A stretch of 38,505 nt of DNA from Candidatus Woesebacteria bacterium. GTDB lineage: Bacteria > Patescibacteriota > Microgenomatia > Woykebacterales > 2-01-FULL-43-14. The notes under the pieces were generated by a model. The model made no database searches. It was not told the origin of the DNA and saw nothing but the letters and a program-made list of their open reading frames with translations. The position numbers and the translations under genes were made by a program. The stretch lies in NCBI GenBank assembly GCA_020060105.1, contig JAGVAV010000006.1, positions 1 to 38,505 on the forward strand, given 5' to 3'. Shown here piece by piece: positions 36,241-38,505 of this stretch (its first letter is position 1; each line of letters opens with the position of its first letter).

Positions 36241-36894
36241 CTAGTTTCTTTCTTTTCCATAAAAAATCACGTTACTACTATTGGTCGCCCCCGGAAAGGC
36301 GAGAATTTCGATTCGGTCAAAAAACTTTTCTAGATAATCAGCGTACTTTTTGATCTCCTCCGCCTCATGGTCACTAATAATCCGGTTAAAGATTACCACC
36401 CCATTTTTCTTTAATACTTTTGTCAGGTTTTGATAAAATTCCTCTTTCTGGCATTGACTTGGTGTTTCTCCCCAACGGAAGGTGTCGACGCAAACCAAAT
36501 CATATTTTTCCCCGGAATAATTAACATAGCTGGCTGCATCGTCAATAATAATTTTAACATTATCTTCCGTCAGACCAAAATATTTCTTGGCAACATCAGC
36601 GATTACAGGATCAATTTCGACGGCGTCGATGGAAACTGGGCCAAATTTTTGGGTCAGTAGTTTGACCATTGTCCCGGCTCCCAAACCCAAAATCAAAACC
36701 TCTCCTAAACCGCCGTCGGGTGGGTCAAATTCGGCAAAAGCGTCCCAATAGCCGCCACTTTTACCGTTTTTTCCTAAGCTTTTAGATTGAATAAAGCCCC
36801 CGACGATTAATTGGCGCTCGCCGTTAGACTCGGTCACCTTGATCTCACCGCTAAAAGGGGACTGGGTTTCAAAAATTACTTTAGGATAAAACAT
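36241..36894 (-). CDS. Spermidine synthase-like methyltransferase-fold protein
   Basis: 217-aa Rossmann-fold protein of the spermidine/spermine synthase superfamily. The cofactor motif is ILGLGAGTMVKLL (~68-80), the adenosine-binding acidic strand is IDAVEIDPVIADVAKKYF, and the next motif is IIIDDAASYV. The catalytic region reads YDLVCVDTFRWGETPS, where true spermidine synthases have D-x-x-D-P-x-x-P. The absence of that exact motif makes polyamine synthesis uncertain; an S-adenosylmethionine-dependent methyltransferase is as likely. No speD is nearby. Confidence 0.7.
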   Translation of the reverse strand: MFYPKVIFETQSPFSGEIKVTESNGERQLIVGGFIQSKSLGKNGKSGGYWDAFAEFDPPDGGLGEVLILGLGAGTMVKLLTQKFGPVSIDAVEIDPVIADVAKKYFGLTEDNVKIIIDDAASYVNYSGEKYDLVCVDTFRWGETPSQCQKEEFYQNLTKVLKKNGVVIFNRIISDHEAEEIKKYADYLEKFFDRIEILAFPGATNSSNVIFYGKERN

Positions 36895-36922
36895 GACAAT
36901 AAAACCAGAGTAAAACCCTCTC

Positions 36923-37116
36923 CGTCATTTCGAGTAAAGTCCAACGTAGCTTAAGCGAAGTTGGGCGAAGCGAGAAACCCAGCGCTAAGGTAAAATAATT
37001 TCTTTACGCCCCGCCTTCGGCGTGGCTAGCCCACCTCCGTTGGCTTGCCTCGATTTGATCGGGGCTGAAGGATCTTACCCTCCATAGCTTTCAACGTCGG
37101 AGGGTTTGAAATGACG
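36923..37116. mobile_element. MITE-like element with CGTCATTTC termini
   Basis: A 194-bp non-coding stretch begins CGTCATTTCGAG and ends GAAATGACG, a 9-bp terminal inverted repeat. Internal GCGAAGCGAGAAACCC and GC-rich inverted segments resemble the dispersed GTCATTTCGAGCGAAGCGAG elements of many bacteria. No transposase is inside. It sits between the methyltransferase and serS genes, ending 8 bases from the serS stop. Confidence 0.6.
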
Positions 37117-37123
37117 AGAAGTA

Positions 37124-38368
37124 CTATTTGGGAACAATGACCTTCTTCCCAACGTAGTGTTGTAAAATTTCCGGCACCCCAACTGAGCCGTCTTTCTGTT
37201 GGTAGTTTTCTAGTATGGCGACTAGGGTTCGGCCAATCGCCGAGGCTGTGTCATTAACCGTATGGACCAACTCCGTTTTTCCCTCCTTAGTCTTATAACG
37301 CGTGTTAAAGCGGCGAGCCTGATAGTCAGTCGCGTTTGAGGCCGACATCAATTCCCGATAAGTTTTTTGGCTGGGAATCCAAGCCTCGACATCGTAGGTC
37401 TTGGCGGCCACCGTGCCTAAATCACCGCTACATAAAGCCACCACCCGATAAGGAATCTCAAGCTTTCGCAGAAGCCATTCGTTATTTTCGACTGTCTTTT
37501 CTAACTGACTATAAGAGTCTTGAGGTTTGGTAAAAATAAACTGCTCGATCTTATCAAACTGGTGAACTCTGATGATTCCCCGAACATCTCGGCCGTAAGA
37601 GCCTGCCTCGGTTCGAAAACTGGTTGAATACCCGGCGTACTTGAGAGGCAGTTTTTCTTCAGCAATCGTTTCTTCAGCGTGCATGGCGGAAAGAGGATGT
37701 TCGGCCGTTCCGGCTAAATAAAGCTCCTCGCCTTCCAACTTGTAATGGCCAGCTCTGGAACCAGGAAAATAGCCCGCTCCCCACATCACTTTTTCCTTAA
37801 CGAGAGCCGGAGGAATTACCGGCTGAAAACCCTGTCCGATCAAAAATTTCAGCACGAGTTCGACTAAGCCAAACTGCATTAAAACTGCCTCGTTTTTCAA
37901 AATTCCCATTCTTGGTCCGGCAATTTCCGCCGCGGTTTCCAAATCTAAAAGATCAAGTCTTTTGCCAATTTCAAGATGATCCAAAGGCTCAAAGTCAAAC
38001 TTCTTCGGCTCGCCCCACCGTCGAATCTCTTGGTTATCTGATTCATCCCGACCTTCCGGGACATCTGGGCCGATCATGTTTGGCAGCCAGGAAAGCTTTT
38101 CCTCCAACTGCTTTCCCACCCCGTCTAATTGAAGCTCAACCGTTTTAATCTCTTCTTTGACTCTCTTTCCCTGTTCTATCGTTTCTGGGCTAGGCTTAAG
38201 AGACGAAATTTTATTCCTTTCCGTCCTCAACTCTTCAGTTTTCTTCAGCAAAATTCGGCGATCTTCGTCTAATTGAAGAATAGGGGAAAGATCTATCTCC
38301 TTACCACGTAGCTTGAGCATTTTTTTGACTTCTGGAGTATGTTCGCGAACGAATTTAATGTCTAACAT
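37124..38368 (-). CDS. serS: Seryl-tRNA synthetase
   Basis: Class II aminoacyl-tRNA synthetase, 414 aa. The N-terminal coiled-coil arm that binds the long variable arm of tRNA-Ser spans ~25-105. Motif 2 is SFRTEAGSYGRDVRGIIRVHQF, shown here in part as FRTEAGSYGRD plus RVHQFDKIEQ. The serine pocket has GTAEHPLSAMH (bacterial TSE loop equivalent) and ELMSASNATDYQARR; motif 3 is NDTASAIGRTLVAILEN. All core residues look intact. ATG 38368 follows an extended -10 box at leaderless spacing. Confidence 0.95.
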   Translation of the reverse strand: MLDIKFVREHTPEVKKMLKLRGKEIDLSPILQLDEDRRILLKKTEELRTERNKISSLKPSPETIEQGKRVKEEIKTVELQLDGVGKQLEEKLSWLPNMIGPDVPEGRDESDNQEIRRWGEPKKFDFEPLDHLEIGKRLDLLDLETAAEIAGPRMGILKNEAVLMQFGLVELVLKFLIGQGFQPVIPPALVKEKVMWGAGYFPGSRAGHYKLEGEELYLAGTAEHPLSAMHAEETIAEEKLPLKYAGYSTSFRTEAGSYGRDVRGIIRVHQFDKIEQFIFTKPQDSYSQLEKTVENNEWLLRKLEIPYRVVALCSGDLGTVAAKTYDVEAWIPSQKTYRELMSASNATDYQARRFNTRYKTKEGKTELVHTVNDTASAIGRTLVAILENYQQKDGSVGVPEILQHYVGKKVIVPK

Positions 38369-38375
38369 GATTGAA

Positions 38376-38384
38376 ATTATAGCA
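38376..38384 (-). promoter_or_regulatory. serS promoter, extended -10, leaderless
   Basis: TGCTATAAT on the minus strand (TATAAT at 38376-38381), then seven bases to ATG 38368. No SD and no clear -35. Confidence 0.75.
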
Positions 38385-38418
38385 CTCCTGAAAAAACAAA
38401 TCTAGGCTTTGTCCTGGA

Positions 38419-38505
38419 TCAGTACTTTTGAGACAATCCTCCTTTTAAGTAACACTGATAAGGTGACTGGTATTTAAGTGATTGGTGCGGTCTAACATTA
38501 TTGTA
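38419..38505 (-). CDS. Transposase C-terminal fragment (IS3/IS481 type), 5' end outside window
   Basis: The minus strand is open from the last base of the window to TGA 38421-38419 and encodes YNNVRPHQSLKY followed by SPYQCYLKGG. Y-N-x-x-R-P-H-x-x-L followed by x-P is the standard end of IS3/IS481-type integrase-core transposases. It differs from the fragment at 1-93, so two different elements flank the window. It lies just upstream of the serS promoter in the same orientation. Confidence 0.75.
   Translation of the reverse strand, partial: YNNVRPHQSLKYQSPYQCYLKGGLSQKY

Noticed and set aside
36241-36894. Genuine spermidine synthase (speE)
   Set aside because: The D-x-x-D-P catalytic motif is not seen (VDTFRWGETPS instead) and no speD is nearby.
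1-38505. UGA recoded as an amino acid, as in some CPR lineages
   Set aside because: Several genes end cleanly at TGA, including the ATGA overlap at 7932-7935 and the M23 stop at 8761, and an intact RF2 is present.
1-38505. CRISPR array, tRNA or rRNA genes
   Set aside because: No regularly spaced repeats, no tRNA TPsiC-arm sequences and no rRNA segments were found on reading both strands.

Overview
The window reads as a chromosomal contig from an uncultured bacterium, most likely of the Patescibacteria/CPR type. This assignment is inferred from gene content and style: very compact operons, a TsaB-like protein of only ~92 residues, secreted cohesin/dockerin, alpha-2-macroglobulin and VanZ-like proteins, and several core genes whose promoter sits directly against the start codon. 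TGA is used as a stop and a normal one-frame RF2 gene is present, so the standard genetic code applies. Both ends run into C-terminal fragments of DDE transposases, so the contig probably broke at insertion sequences.

Layout. 1-1230: transposase tail, a palindromic repeat, an unknown gene and a promoter-to-terminator non-coding RNA candidate. 1259-5185 (minus): a deoxypyrimidine nucleotide operon of ThyA-family enzyme, DHFR, dUTPase/Dcd-family protein, a second thymidylate-synthase-fold protein without the catalytic Cys, and a HAD pyrimidine 5'-nucleotidase-like protein. 5278-9528: a VIT-family transporter, then a minus-strand operon of M23 peptidase, DehI-like protein, DUF362 protein and SppA. 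9640-12300: small accessory genes of unknown role plus a MYG1-related protein; most have their own promoter, a Shine-Dalgarno site and a terminator. 12425-17885: prfB-ftsE-ftsX, a coiled-coil M23 protein whose catalytic domain appears circularly permuted, and a YibE/F membrane protein. 17888-23683 (minus): an exported MEMO-family protein behind a 1611-residue alpha-2-macroglobulin. 23690-24600: a 32-residue membrane peptide gene and a ~450-nt structured RNA candidate flanked by two exact 37-bp repeats. 24609-28315: surface proteins (an LPXTG-like protein with OB folds, a cohesin-dockerin membrane protein) and VanZ. 28312-32886: tsaE, small accessory genes, a GNAT/acyl-homoserine-lactone-synthase-like protein and a multi-TM histidine kinase. 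32895-38368: rfbB, a short tsaB, a degenerate receiver protein, uppP, a spermidine-synthase-like methyltransferase and serS.

How it fits together. The thyA operon would make or modify thymidylate-type nucleotides. In both TS-family members the Asn that selects dUMP is replaced by Asp, a change known to favour dCMP, so the cluster may act on cytosine nucleotides. FtsEX with the adjacent coiled-coil M23 protein is the standard divisome hydrolase module. Alpha-2-macroglobulin, MEMO, the LPXTG-like and the cohesin/dockerin proteins form an envelope/surface block. Two initiation styles coexist: promoters butted against the ATG for several core genes, and strong Shine-Dalgarno sites for most accessory genes.

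Most worth following up: the paired Asp-type TS proteins, the permuted M23 domain, the two promoter-plus-terminator structured RNAs, and the acyltransferase/small membrane protein/sensor kinase neighbourhood.
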